Source: Apostichopus japonicus
Taxonomy: Eukaryota > Echinodermata > Holothuroidea > Aspidochirotida > Stichopodidae
Direction of reading: 5' to 3'
Assembly: GCF_037975245.1 (NCBI RefSeq)
Contig: NC_092572.1
Coordinates: forward strand, 17,118,269 to 17,182,268
Length of the DNA: 64,000 nucleotides
The stretch's first letter is position 1. Each line of letters opens with the position of its first letter. Below, piece after piece: positions 1 through 8,600 of the stretch. Position numbers and translations under genes: made by a program. Under the pieces are notes generated by a model. That model was not told the DNA's origin and ran no database searches. It saw only the letters and a program-made list of their open reading frames with translations.

Positions 1-7
1 CATCCCT

Positions 8-18
8 GGTTCGAAGCC
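8..18 (+). promoter_or_regulatory. B-box-like motif (representative, one per monomer)
   Basis: GGTTCGAAGCC fits the RNA polymerase III B-box consensus GGTTCGANNCC at every fixed position. It recurs every 165 bp (next at 173-183). It can fold as a T-arm with the loop TTCGAAG and a five-pair stem CCTGG/CCCGG that has one mismatch in the middle. In subfamily B the corresponding bases are GGTTCGAACCC. The motif match is direct; whether any copy is transcribed is unknown. Confidence 0.6.
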
Positions 19-41
19 CGGGTGATGACGTCTTTTGCCGA

Positions 42-78
42 TCTTTTACAGCAAGTGCCTAGACGGGGAGCTGTAAGT
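42..78 (+). other. Splice-acceptor-like and donor-like motifs around 21 nt (representative)
   Basis: TCTTTTACAG at 42-51 looks like a 3-prime splice site. Exactly 21 nt later GTAAGT at 73-78 matches the consensus intron side of a 5-prime splice site; the preceding base is T, where G is usual. The rest of the unit (144 nt) would form an intron bounded by GT and AG, with CTAAT at 93-97 as a possible branch site, although that is far from the acceptor. The two motifs are unchanged in A, B and the variant monomers I checked. Real splicing cannot be judged from sequence. Confidence 0.35.
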
Positions 79-98
79 ATTAGTTAATCCACCTAATA
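78..98 (+). other. Short hairpin TATTAG/CTAATA (representative, one per monomer)
   Basis: TATTAG at 78-83 is the exact reverse complement of CTAATA at 93-98, with a 9-base loop; a G-T wobble can add one pair outside. The arms are unchanged in subfamily B, whereas two loop bases change (CCAC to CGGC). In the inverted block one common variant (GATATTA to GACATTA) turns the outer base of one arm from A to G, which weakens the end of the stem only. The AT-rich stem is weak in DNA. Confidence 0.6.
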
Positions 99-108
99 TC
101 TCAGTCCA

Positions 109-138
109 TACAGTGGCGGGATGGCTTGGCGCACTGTA
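109..138 (+). other. Main stem-loop of the monomer (representative)
   Basis: TACAGTG at 109-115 pairs with CACTGTA at 132-138, and CG at 117-118 pairs with CG at 130-131 across a single bulged G at 116, leaving an 11-base loop. In subfamily B the stem is longer: at 2748-2777 a further C-G pair forms and the loop drops to 9 bases. Variants seen in the inverted block fall in the bulge (CGCC to CGCA), make a G-T wobble (TGCGCC to TGCACC), or sit in the loop (CCAAGCC to CCGAGCC). Only the A to T change at 4228 breaks a pair. The right arm overlaps the A-box-like motif. Confidence 0.65.
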
Positions 139-189
139 CGAGCTGATGATCGAGACTCTCTTTTGCATCCCTGGTTCGAAGCCCGGGTG
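122..189 (+). promoter_or_regulatory. tRNA-like block with A-box-like and B-box motifs (representative)
   Basis: TGGCGCACTGT at 127-137 resembles the A-box of tRNA genes and tRNA-derived SINE heads (TRGCNNAGYNG), with two mismatches. It begins 46 bases before the B box at 173-183, close to the spacing in real tRNA genes (about 44). The B subfamily reads TGGCGCACTGTAAGAGC, which looks slightly more like a D-arm. It is not a functional tRNA gene: the bases after the T-arm (GTGATGA) do not pair with those before the A-box, and I see no proper anticodon arm. A T4 tract lies between the two boxes and two more T4 tracts follow the B box, so any polymerase III transcript would probably be short. Best read as a decayed tRNA or SINE head captured in the satellite, or chance resemblance fixed by amplification. 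Confidence 0.4.
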
Positions 190-2448
190 ATGACGTCTTT
201 TGCCGATCTTTTACAGCAAGTGCCTAGACGGGGAGCTGTAAGTATTAGTTAATCCACCTAATATCTCAGTCCATACAGTGGCGGGATGGCTTGGCGCACT
301 GTACGAGCTGATGATCGAGACTCTCTTTTGCATCCCTGGTTCGAAGCCCGGGTGATGACGTCTTTTGCCGATCTTTTACAGCAAGTGCCTAGACGGGGAG
401 CTGTAAGTATTAGTTAATCCACCTAATATCTCAGTCCATACAGTGGCGGGATGGCTTGGCGCACTGTACGAGCTGATGATCGAGACTCTCTTTTGCATCC
501 CTGGTTCGAAGCCCGGGTGATGACGTCTTTTGCCGATCTTTTACAGCAAGTGCCTAGACGGGGAGCTGTAAGTATTAGTTAATCCACCTAATATCTCAGT
601 CCATACAGTGGCGGGATGGCTTGGCGCACTGTACGAGCTGATGATCGAGACTCTCTTTTGCATCCCTGGTTCGAAGCCCGGGTGATGACGTCTTTTGCCG
701 ATCTTTTACAGCAAGTGCCTAGACGGGGAGCTGTAAGTATTAGTTAATCCACCTAATATCTCAGTCCATACAGTGGCGGGATGGCTTGGCGCACTGTACG
801 AGCTGATGATCGAGACTCTCTTTTGCATCCCTGGTTCGAAGCCCGGGTGATGACGTCTTTTGCCGATCTTTTACAGCAAGTGCCTAGACGGGGAGCTGTA
901 AGTATTAGTTAATCCACCTAATATCTCAGTCCATACAGTGGCGGGATGGCTTGGCGCACTGTACGAGCTGATGATCGAGACTCTCTTTTGCATCCCTGGT
1001 TCGAAGCCCGGGTGATGACGTCTTTTGCCGATCTTTTACAGCAAGTGCCTAGACGGGGAGCTGTAAGTATTAGTTAATCCACCTAATATCTCAGTCCATA
1101 CAGTGGCGGGATGGCTTGGCGCACTGTACGAGCTGATGATCGAGACTCTCTTTTGCATCCCTGGTTCGAAGCCCGGGTGATGACGTCTTTTGCCGATCTT
1201 TTACAGCAAGTGCCTAGACGGGGAGCTGTAAGTATTAGTTAATCCACCTAATATCTCAGTCCATACAGTGGCGGGATGGCTTGGCGCACTGTACGAGCTG
1301 ATGATCGAGACTCTCTTTTGCATCCCTGGTTCGAAGCCCGGGTGATGACGTCTTTTGCCGATCTTTTACAGCAAGTGCCTAGACGGGGAGCTGTAAGTAT
1401 TAGTTAATCCACCTAATATCTCAGTCCATACAGTGGCGGGATGGCTTGGCGCACTGTACGAGCTGATGATCGAGACTCTCTTTTGCATCCCTGGTTCGAA
1501 GCCCGGGTGATGACGTCTTTTGCCGATCTTTTACAGCAAGTGCCTAGACGGGGAGCTGTAAGTATTAGTTAATCCACCTAATATCTCAGTCCATACAGTG
1601 GCGGGATGGCTTGGCGCACTGTACGAGCTGATGATCGAGACTCTCTTTTGCATCCCTGGTTCGAAGCCCGGGTGATGACGTCTTTTGCCGATCTTTTACA
1701 GCAAGTGCCTAGACGGGGAGCTGTAAGTATTAGTTAATCCACCTAATATCTCAGTCCATACAGTGGCGGGATGGCTTGGCGCACTGTACGAGCTGATGAT
1801 CGAGACTCTCTTTTGCATCCCTGGTTCGAAGCCCGGGTGATGACGTCTTTTGCCGATCTTTTACAGCAAGTGCCTAGACGGGGAGCTGTAAGTATTAGTT
1901 AATCCACCTAATATCTCAGTCCATACAGTGGCGGGATGGCTTGGCGCACTGTACGAGCTGATGATCGAGACTCTCTTTTGCATCCCTGGTTCGAAGCCCG
2001 GGTGATGACGTCTTTTGCCGATCTTTTACAGCAAGTGCCTAGACGGGGAGCTGTAAGTATTAGTTAATCCACCTAATATCTCAGTCCATACAGTGGCGGG
2101 ATGGCTTGGCGCACTGTACGAGCTGATGATCGAGACTCTCTTTTGCATCCCTGGTTCGAAGCCCGGGTGATGACGTCTTTTGCCGATCTTTTACAGCAAG
2201 TGCCTAGACGGGGAGCTGTAAGTATTAGTTAATCCACCTAATATCTCAGTCCATACAGTGGCGGGATGGCTTGGCGCACTGTACGAGCTGATGATCGAGA
2301 CTCTCTTTTGCATCCCTGGTTCGAAGCCCGGGTGATGACGTCTTTTGCCGATCTTTTACAGCAAGTGCCTAGACGGGGAGCTGTAAGTATTAGTTAATCC
2401 ACCTAATATCTCAGTCCATACAGTGGCGGGATGGCTTGGCGCACTGTA

Positions 2449-2564
2449 AGAGCTGATGATCGAGACTCTCTTTTGCATCCCTGGTTCGAAGCCCGGGTGA
2501 TGACGTCTTTTGCCGATCTTTTACAGCAGGTGCCTAGACGGGGAGCTGTAAGTATTAGTTAATC
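2449..2564 (+). repeat. Mosaic A/B monomer at the subfamily junction
   Basis: Moving rightwards, base 2449 is the B state (GTAAG, not GTACG). The next stretch is A (GATGATCGAGACTC and CCCTGGTTCGAAGCCC). Base 2529 shows only one of the two changes of the CAGCAAG to CAGCGGG pair, and 2531-2550 is A (CCTAGACGGGG). From 2565 the B states run uninterrupted (AATCGGCC, then GCGCGATGG at 2594). The alternation shows that the junction is not a single clean crossover; gene conversion or a relic intermediate monomer are both possible. Confidence 0.85.
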
Positions 2565-2684
2565 GGCCTAATATCTCAGTCCATACAGTGGCGCGATGGC
2601 TTGGCGCACTGTAAGAGCTGATGAGCGAGGCTCTCTTTTGCATCGCCGGTTCGAACCCCGGTGGTGACGTCTTTTGCCGATCTT

Positions 2685-3833
2685 TTACAGCGGGTGCCTG
2701 CATAGGGAGCTGTAAGTATTAGTTAATCGGCCTAATATCTCAGTCCATACAGTGGCGCGATGGCTTGGCGCACTGTAAGAGCTGATGAGCGAGACTCTCT
2801 TTTGCATCGCCGGTTCGAACCCCGGTGGTGGCGTCTTTTGCCGATCTTTTACAGCGGGTGCCTGCATAGGGAGCTGTAAGTATTAGTTAATCGGCCTAAT
2901 ATCTCAGTCCATACAGTGGCGCGATGGCTTGGCGCACTGTAAGAGCTGATGAGCGAGGCTCTCTTTTGCATCGCCGGTTCGAACCCCGGTGGTGACGTCT
3001 TTTGCCGATCTTTTACAGCGGGTGCCTGCATAGGAGCTGTAAGTATTAGTTAATCGGCCTAATATCTCAGTCCATACAGTGGCGCGATGGCTTGGCGCAC
3101 TGTAAGAGCTGATGAGCGAGGCTCTCTTTTGCATCGCCGGTTCGAACCCCCGGTGGTGACGTCTTTTGCCGATCTTTTACAGCGGGTGCCTGCATAGGGA
3201 GCTGTAAGTATTAGTTAATCGGCCTAATATCTCAGTCCATACAGTGGCGCGATGGCTTGGCGCACTGTAAGAGCTGATGAGCGAGACTCTCTTTTGCATC
3301 GCCGGTTCGAACCCCGGTGGTGGCGTCTTTTGCCGATCTTTTACAGCGGGTGCCTGCATAGGGAGCTGTAAGTATTAGTTAATCGGCCTAATATCTCAGT
3401 CCATACAGTGGCGCGATGGCTTGGCGCACTGTAAGAGCTGATGAGCGAGACTCTCTTTTGCATCGCCGGTTCGAACCCCGGTGGTGGCGTCTTTTGCCGA
3501 TCTTTTACAGCGGGTGCCTGCATAGGGAGCTGTAAGTATTAGTTAATCGGCCTAATATCTCAGTCCATACAGTGGCGCGATGGCTTGGCGCACTGTAAGA
3601 GCTGATGAGCGAGGCTCTCTTTTGCATCGCCGGTTCGAACCCCGGTGGTGACGTCTTTTGCCGATCTTTTACAGCGGGTGCCTGCATAGGGAGCTGTAAG
3701 TATTAGTTAATCGGCCTAATATCTCAGTCCATACAGTGGCGCGATGGCTTGGCGCACTGTAAGAGCTGATGAGCGAGGCTCTCTTTTGCATCGCCGGTTC
3801 GAACCCCCGGTGGTGGCGTCTTTTGCCGATCTT
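2685..3833 (+). repeat. B higher-order repeat, copy 1 (seven monomers)
   Basis: In 164-bp steps from 2685 the linked-variant types run 2,1,1,2,2,1 and then a hybrid (GAGGCTC with GGTGGCG) at 3669-3833. The copy is 1,149 bp because of the extra C near 3804. The fourth step (from 3013) has both a deleted G and an extra C. The same type order recurs from 3834, and the type-1 monomer before 2685 fits the seventh position of a preceding copy. Confidence 0.65.
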
Positions 3834-4981
3834 TTACAGCGGGTGCCTGCATAGGGAGCTGTAAGTATTAGTTAATCGGCCTAATATCTCAGTCCATACA
3901 GTGGCGCGATGGCTTGGCGCACTGTAAGAGCTGATGAGCGAGACTCTCTTTTGCATCGCCGGTTCGAACCCCGGTGGTGGCGTCTTTTGCCGATCTTTTA
4001 CAGCGGGTGCCTGCATAGGGAGCTGTAAGTATTAGTTAATCGGCCTAATATCTCAGTCCATACAGTGGCGCGATGGCTTGGCGCACTGTAAGAGCTGATG
4101 AGCGAGGCTCTCTTTTGCATCGCCGGTTCGAACCCCGGTGGTGACGTCTTTTGCCGATCTTTTACAGCGGGTGCCTGCATAGGGAGCTGTAAGTATTAGT
4201 TAATCGGCCTAATATCTCAGTCCATACTGTGGCGCGATGGCTTGGCGCACTGTAAGAGCTGATGAGCGAGGCTCTCTTTTGCATCGCCGGTTCGAACCCC
4301 GGTGGTGACGTCTTTTGCCGATCTTTTACAGCGGGTGCCTGCATAGGGAGCTGTAAGTATTAGTTAATCGGCCTAATATCTCAGTCCATACAGTGGCGCG
4401 ATGGCTTGGCGCACTGTAAGAGCTGATGAGCGAGACTCTCTTTTGCATCGCCGGTTCGAACCCCGGTGGTGGCGTCTTTTGCCGATCTTTTACAGCGGGT
4501 GCCTGCATAGGGAGCTGTAAGTATTAGTTAATCGGCCTAATATCTCAGTCCATACAGTGGCGCGATGGCTTGGCGCACTGTAAGAGCTGATGAGCGAGAC
4601 TCTCTTTTGCATCGCCGGTTCGAACCCCGGTGGTGGCGTCTTTTGCCGATCTTTTACAGCGGGTGCCTGCATAGGGAGCTGTAAGTATTAGTTAATCGGC
4701 CTAATATCTCAGTCCATACAGTGGCGCGATGGCTTGGCGCACTGTAAGAGCTGATGAGCGAGGCTCTCTTTTGCATCGCCGGTTCGAACCCCGGTGGTGA
4801 CGTCTTTTGCCGATCTTTTACAGCGGGTGCCTGCATAGGGAGCTGTAAGTATTAGTTAATCGGCCTAATATCTCAGTCCATACAGTGGCGCGATGGCTTG
4901 GCGCACTGTAAGAGCTGATGAGCGAGGCTCTCTTTTGCATCGCCGGTTCGAACCCCGGTGGTGACGTCTTTTGCCGATCTT
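3834..4981 (+). repeat. B higher-order repeat, copy 2 (seven monomers)
   Basis: The type order is 2,1,1,2,2,1,1 in 1,148 bp, the same as copy 1 except for its hybrid seventh monomer. A private A to T change lies at 4228 in the third monomer. The private changes of copy 1 are absent, so the two copies are not recent exact duplicates. Confidence 0.65.
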
Positions 4982-5550
4982 TTACAGCGGGTGCCTGCAT
5001 AGGGAGCTGTAAGTATTAGTTAATCGGCCTAATATCTCAGTCCATACAGTGGCGCGATGGCTTGGCGCACTGTAAGAGCTGATGAGCGAGACTCTCTTTT
5101 GCATCGCCGGTTCGAACCCCGGTGGTGGCGTCTTTTGCCGATCTTTTACAGCGGGTGCCTGCATAGGGAGCTGTAAGTATTAGTTAATCGGCCTAATATC
5201 TCAGTCCATACAGTGGCGCGATGGCTTGGCGCACTGTAAGAGCTGATGAGCGAGGCTCTCTTTTGCATCGCCGGTTCGAACCCCGGTGGTGACGTCTTTT
5301 GCCGATCTTTTACAGCGGGTGCCTGCATAGGGAGCTGTAAGTATTAGTTAATCGGCCTAATATCTCAGTCCATACAGTGGCGCGATGGCTTGGCGCACTG
5401 TAAGAGCTGATGAGCGAGGCTCTCTTTTGCATCGCCGGTTCGAACCCCGGTGGTGACGTCTTTTGCCGATCTTTTACAGCGGGTGCCTGCATAGGGAGCT
5501 GTAAGTATTAGTTAATCGGCCTAATATCTCAGTCCATACAGTGGCGCGAT
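4982..5550 (+). repeat. B higher-order repeat, copy 3 (partial, cut by gap)
   Basis: The order begins 2,1,1 and is then lost at the N run. All three visible monomers agree with the first three of copies 1 and 2. Confidence 0.55.
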
Positions 5551-5650
5551 NNNNNNNNNNNNNNNNNNNNNNNNNNNNNNNNNNNNNNNNNNNNNNNNNN
5601 NNNNNNNNNNNNNNNNNNNNNNNNNNNNNNNNNNNNNNNNNNNNNNNNNN
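5551..5650. other. Assembly gap, 100 N
   Basis: Exactly 100 N, a common placeholder for a gap of unknown size. The left flank is subfamily B and the right flank is subfamily A, both in + orientation. Counting phase from GCGCGAT on the left to TTTGCCG on the right, about 76 bases (plus any number of whole units) would be needed to stay in register, so 100 is not the true length if the array is continuous. Confidence 0.97.
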
Positions 5651-8600
5651 TTTGCCGATCTTTTACAGCAAGTGCCTAGACGGGGAGCTGTAAGTATTAG
5701 TTAATCCACCTAATATCTCAGTCCATACAGTGGCGGGATGGCTTGGCGCACTGTACGAGCTGATGATCGAGACTCTCTTTTGCATCCCTGGTTCGAAGCC
5801 CGGGTGATGACGTCTTTTGCCGATCTTTTACAGCAAGTGCCTAGACGGGGAGCTGTAAGTATTAGTTAATCCACCTAATATCTCAGTCCATACAGTGGCG
5901 GGATGGCTTGGCGCACTGTACGAGCTGATGATCGAGACTCTCTTTTGCATCCCTGGTTCGAAGCCCGGGTGATGACGTCTTTTGCCGATCTTTTACAGCA
6001 AGTGCCTAGACGGGGAGCTGTAAGTATTAGTTAATCCACCTAATATCTCAGTCCATACAGTGGCGGGATGGCTTGGCGCACTGTACGAGCTGATGATCGA
6101 GACTCTCTTTTGCATCCCTGGTTCGAAGCCCGGGTGATGACGTCTTTTGCCGATCTTTTACAGCAAGTGCCTAGACGGGGAGCTGTAAGTATTAGTTAAT
6201 CCACCTAATATCTCAGTCCATACAGTGGCGGGATGGCTTGGCGCACTGTACGAGCTGATGATCGAGACTCTCTTTTGCATCCCTGGTTCGAAGCCCGGGT
6301 GATGACGTCTTTTGCCGATCTTTTACAGCAAGTGCCTAGACGGGGAGCTGTAAGTATTAGTTAATCCACCTAATATCTCAGTCCATACAGTGGCGGGATG
6401 GCTTGGCGCACTGTACGAGCTGATGATCGAGACTCTCTTTTGCATCCCTGGTTCGAAGCCCGGGTGATGACGTCTTTTGCCGATCTTTTACAGCAAGTGC
6501 CTAGACGGGGAGCTGTAAGTATTAGTTAATCCACCTAATATCTCAGTCCATACAGTGGCGGGATGGCTTGGCGCACTGTACGAGCTGATGATCGAGACTC
6601 TCTTTTGCATCCCTGGTTCGAAGCCCGGGTGATGACGTCTTTTGCCGATCTTTTACAGCAAGTGCCTAGACGGGGAGCTGTAAGTATTAGTTAATCCACC
6701 TAATATCTCAGTCCATACAGTGGCGGGATGGCTTGGCGCACTGTACGAGCTGATGATCGAGACTCTCTTTTGCATCCCTGGTTCGAAGCCCGGGTGATGA
6801 CGTCTTTTGCCGATCTTTTACAGCAAGTGCCTAGACGGGGAGCTGTAAGTATTAGTTAATCCACCTAATATCTCAGTCCATACAGTGGCGGGATGGCTTG
6901 GCGCACTGTACGAGCTGATGATCGAGACTCTCTTTTGCATCCCTGGTTCGAAGCCCGGGTGATGACGTCTTTTGCCGATCTTTTACAGCAAGTGCCTAGA
7001 CGGGGAGCTGTAAGTATTAGTTAATCCACCTAATATCTCAGTCCATACAGTGGCGGGATGGCTTGGCGCACTGTACGAGCTGATGATCGAGACTCTCTTT
7101 TGCATCCCTGGTTCGAAGCCCGGGTGATGACGTCTTTTGCCGATCTTTTACAGCAAGTGCCTAGACGGGGAGCTGTAAGTATTAGTTAATCCACCTAATA
7201 TCTCAGTCCATACAGTGGCGGGATGGCTTGGCGCACTGTACGAGCTGATGATCGAGACTCTCTTTTGCATCCCTGGTTCGAAGCCCGGGTGATGACGTCT
7301 TTTGCCGATCTTTTACAGCAAGTGCCTAGACGGGGAGCTGTAAGTATTAGTTAATCCACCTAATATCTCAGTCCATACAGTGGCGGGATGGCTTGGCGCA
7401 CTGTACGAGCTGATGATCGAGACTCTCTTTTGCATCCCTGGTTCGAAGCCCGGGTGATGACGTCTTTTGCCGATCTTTTACAGCAAGTGCCTAGACGGGG
7501 AGCTGTAAGTATTAGTTAATCCACCTAATATCTCAGTCCATACAGTGGCGGGATGGCTTGGCGCACTGTACGAGCTGATGATCGAGACTCTCTTTTGCAT
7601 CCCTGGTTCGAAGCCCGGGTGATGACGTCTTTTGCCGATCTTTTACAGCAAGTGCCTAGACGGGGAGCTGTAAGTATTAGTTAATCCACCTAATATCTCA
7701 GTCCATACAGTGGCGGGATGGCTTGGCGCACTGTACGAGCTGATGATCGAGACTCTCTTTTGCATCCCTGGTTCGAAGCCCGGGTGATGACGTCTTTTGC
7801 CGATCTTTTACAGCAAGTGCCTAGACGGGGAGCTGTAAGTATTAGTTAATCCACCTAATATCTCAGTCCATACAGTGGCGGGATGGCTTGGCGCACTGTA
7901 CGAGCTGATGATCGAGACTCTCTTTTGCATCCCTGGTTCGAAGCCCGGGTGATGACGTCTTTTGCCGATCTTTTACAGCAAGTGCCTAGACGGGGAGCTG
8001 TAAGTATTAGTTAATCCACCTAATATCTCAGTCCATACAGTGGCGGGATGGCTTGGCGCACTGTACGAGCTGATGATCGAGACTCTCTTTTGCATCCCTG
8101 GTTCGAAGCCCGGGTGATGACGTCTTTTGCCGATCTTTTACAGCAAGTGCCTAGACGGGGAGCTGTAAGTATTAGTTAATCCACCTAATATCTCAGTCCA
8201 TACAGTGGCGGGATGGCTTGGCGCACTGTACGAGCTGATGATCGAGACTCTCTTTTGCATCCCTGGTTCGAAGCCCGGGTGATGACGTCTTTTGCCGATC
8301 TTTTACAGCAAGTGCCTAGACGGGGAGCTGTAAGTATTAGTTAATCCACCTAATATCTCAGTCCATACAGTGGCGGGATGGCTTGGCGCACTGTACGAGC
8401 TGATGATCGAGACTCTCTTTTGCATCCCTGGTTCGAAGCCCGGGTGATGACGTCTTTTGCCGATCTTTTACAGCAAGTGCCTAGACGGGGAGCTGTAAGT
8501 ATTAGTTAATCCACCTAATATCTCAGTCCATACAGTGGCGGGATGGCTTGGCGCACTGTACGAGCTGATGATCGAGACTCTCTTTTGCATCCCTGGTTCG

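Larger units (their letters stand above)
1..2448 (+). repeat. Satellite subfamily A, 165-bp tandem array, first block
   Basis: The unit starting CATCCCTGG recurs at 1, 166, 331, 496, 661 and onward with a strict 165-bp step, giving about 15 monomers with no difference that I could see. Because 660 bp is exactly four units, the text repeats visibly every eleven printed lines. The monomer has about nine CpG sites. All six frames are closed by stops, the longest frame inside a unit being 43 codons. The array is already in progress at base 1, so it continues to the left of the window. A unit near the nucleosome repeat length and strong homogeneity are typical of centromeric or pericentromeric satellites, but function here is inference. 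Confidence 0.98.
2565..5550 (+). repeat. Satellite subfamily B, 164-bp tandem array
   Basis: About 18 monomers with a 164-bp step. Against A there are about 16-17 differences, including one deleted base after the B box (CCCGGGTGATGACG to CCCGGTGGTGACG), two changes in CATCCCTGG (to CATCGCCGG), six changes in the 21-nt segment, and CCACC to CGGCC. Identity is about 90 %. Exceptions: a deleted G near 3033, an extra C at 3147-3151 and again at 3804-3808, and A to T at 4228. Two variants are linked: GAGGCTC with GGTGACG (type 1), and GAGACTC with GGTGGCG (type 2). The array stops at a sequence gap, so its right end is unknown. Its 60-codon minus-strand open frames are a by-product of the repeat. 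Confidence 0.96.

Noticed and set aside
8-22. Possible CENP-B box (TTCG followed by CGGG)
   Set aside because: Both core pieces are present, but they are separated by 5 bases instead of 7 and the central A is missing, so the motif does not fit the known CENP-B core. Centromere function cannot be argued from it.
122-200. Intact tRNA gene in each monomer
   Set aside because: No acceptor stem pairs, no convincing anticodon arm, an oversized D-loop and a T4 tract between the A and B boxes. Only a tRNA-like fragment is supported.
121-252. 43-codon + strand open frame in every A monomer, in constant frame because 165 is divisible by 3
   Set aside because: Most substitutions in the variant-rich block would change the residue (W to R, R to T, A to P, Q to K, R to C), and in B the deleted base ends the frame after about 23 codons. 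There is no coding constraint, so I treat it as incidental.
2521-5492. Series of 60-codon minus-strand open frames, one per B monomer, reading through PPGFEPA
   Set aside because: They repeat with the 164-bp unit, overlap each other, change frame from unit to unit and are broken by single-base indels. The PPGFEPA-like peptide is what the palindromic T-arm-like sequence encodes by chance. No sign of a gene.
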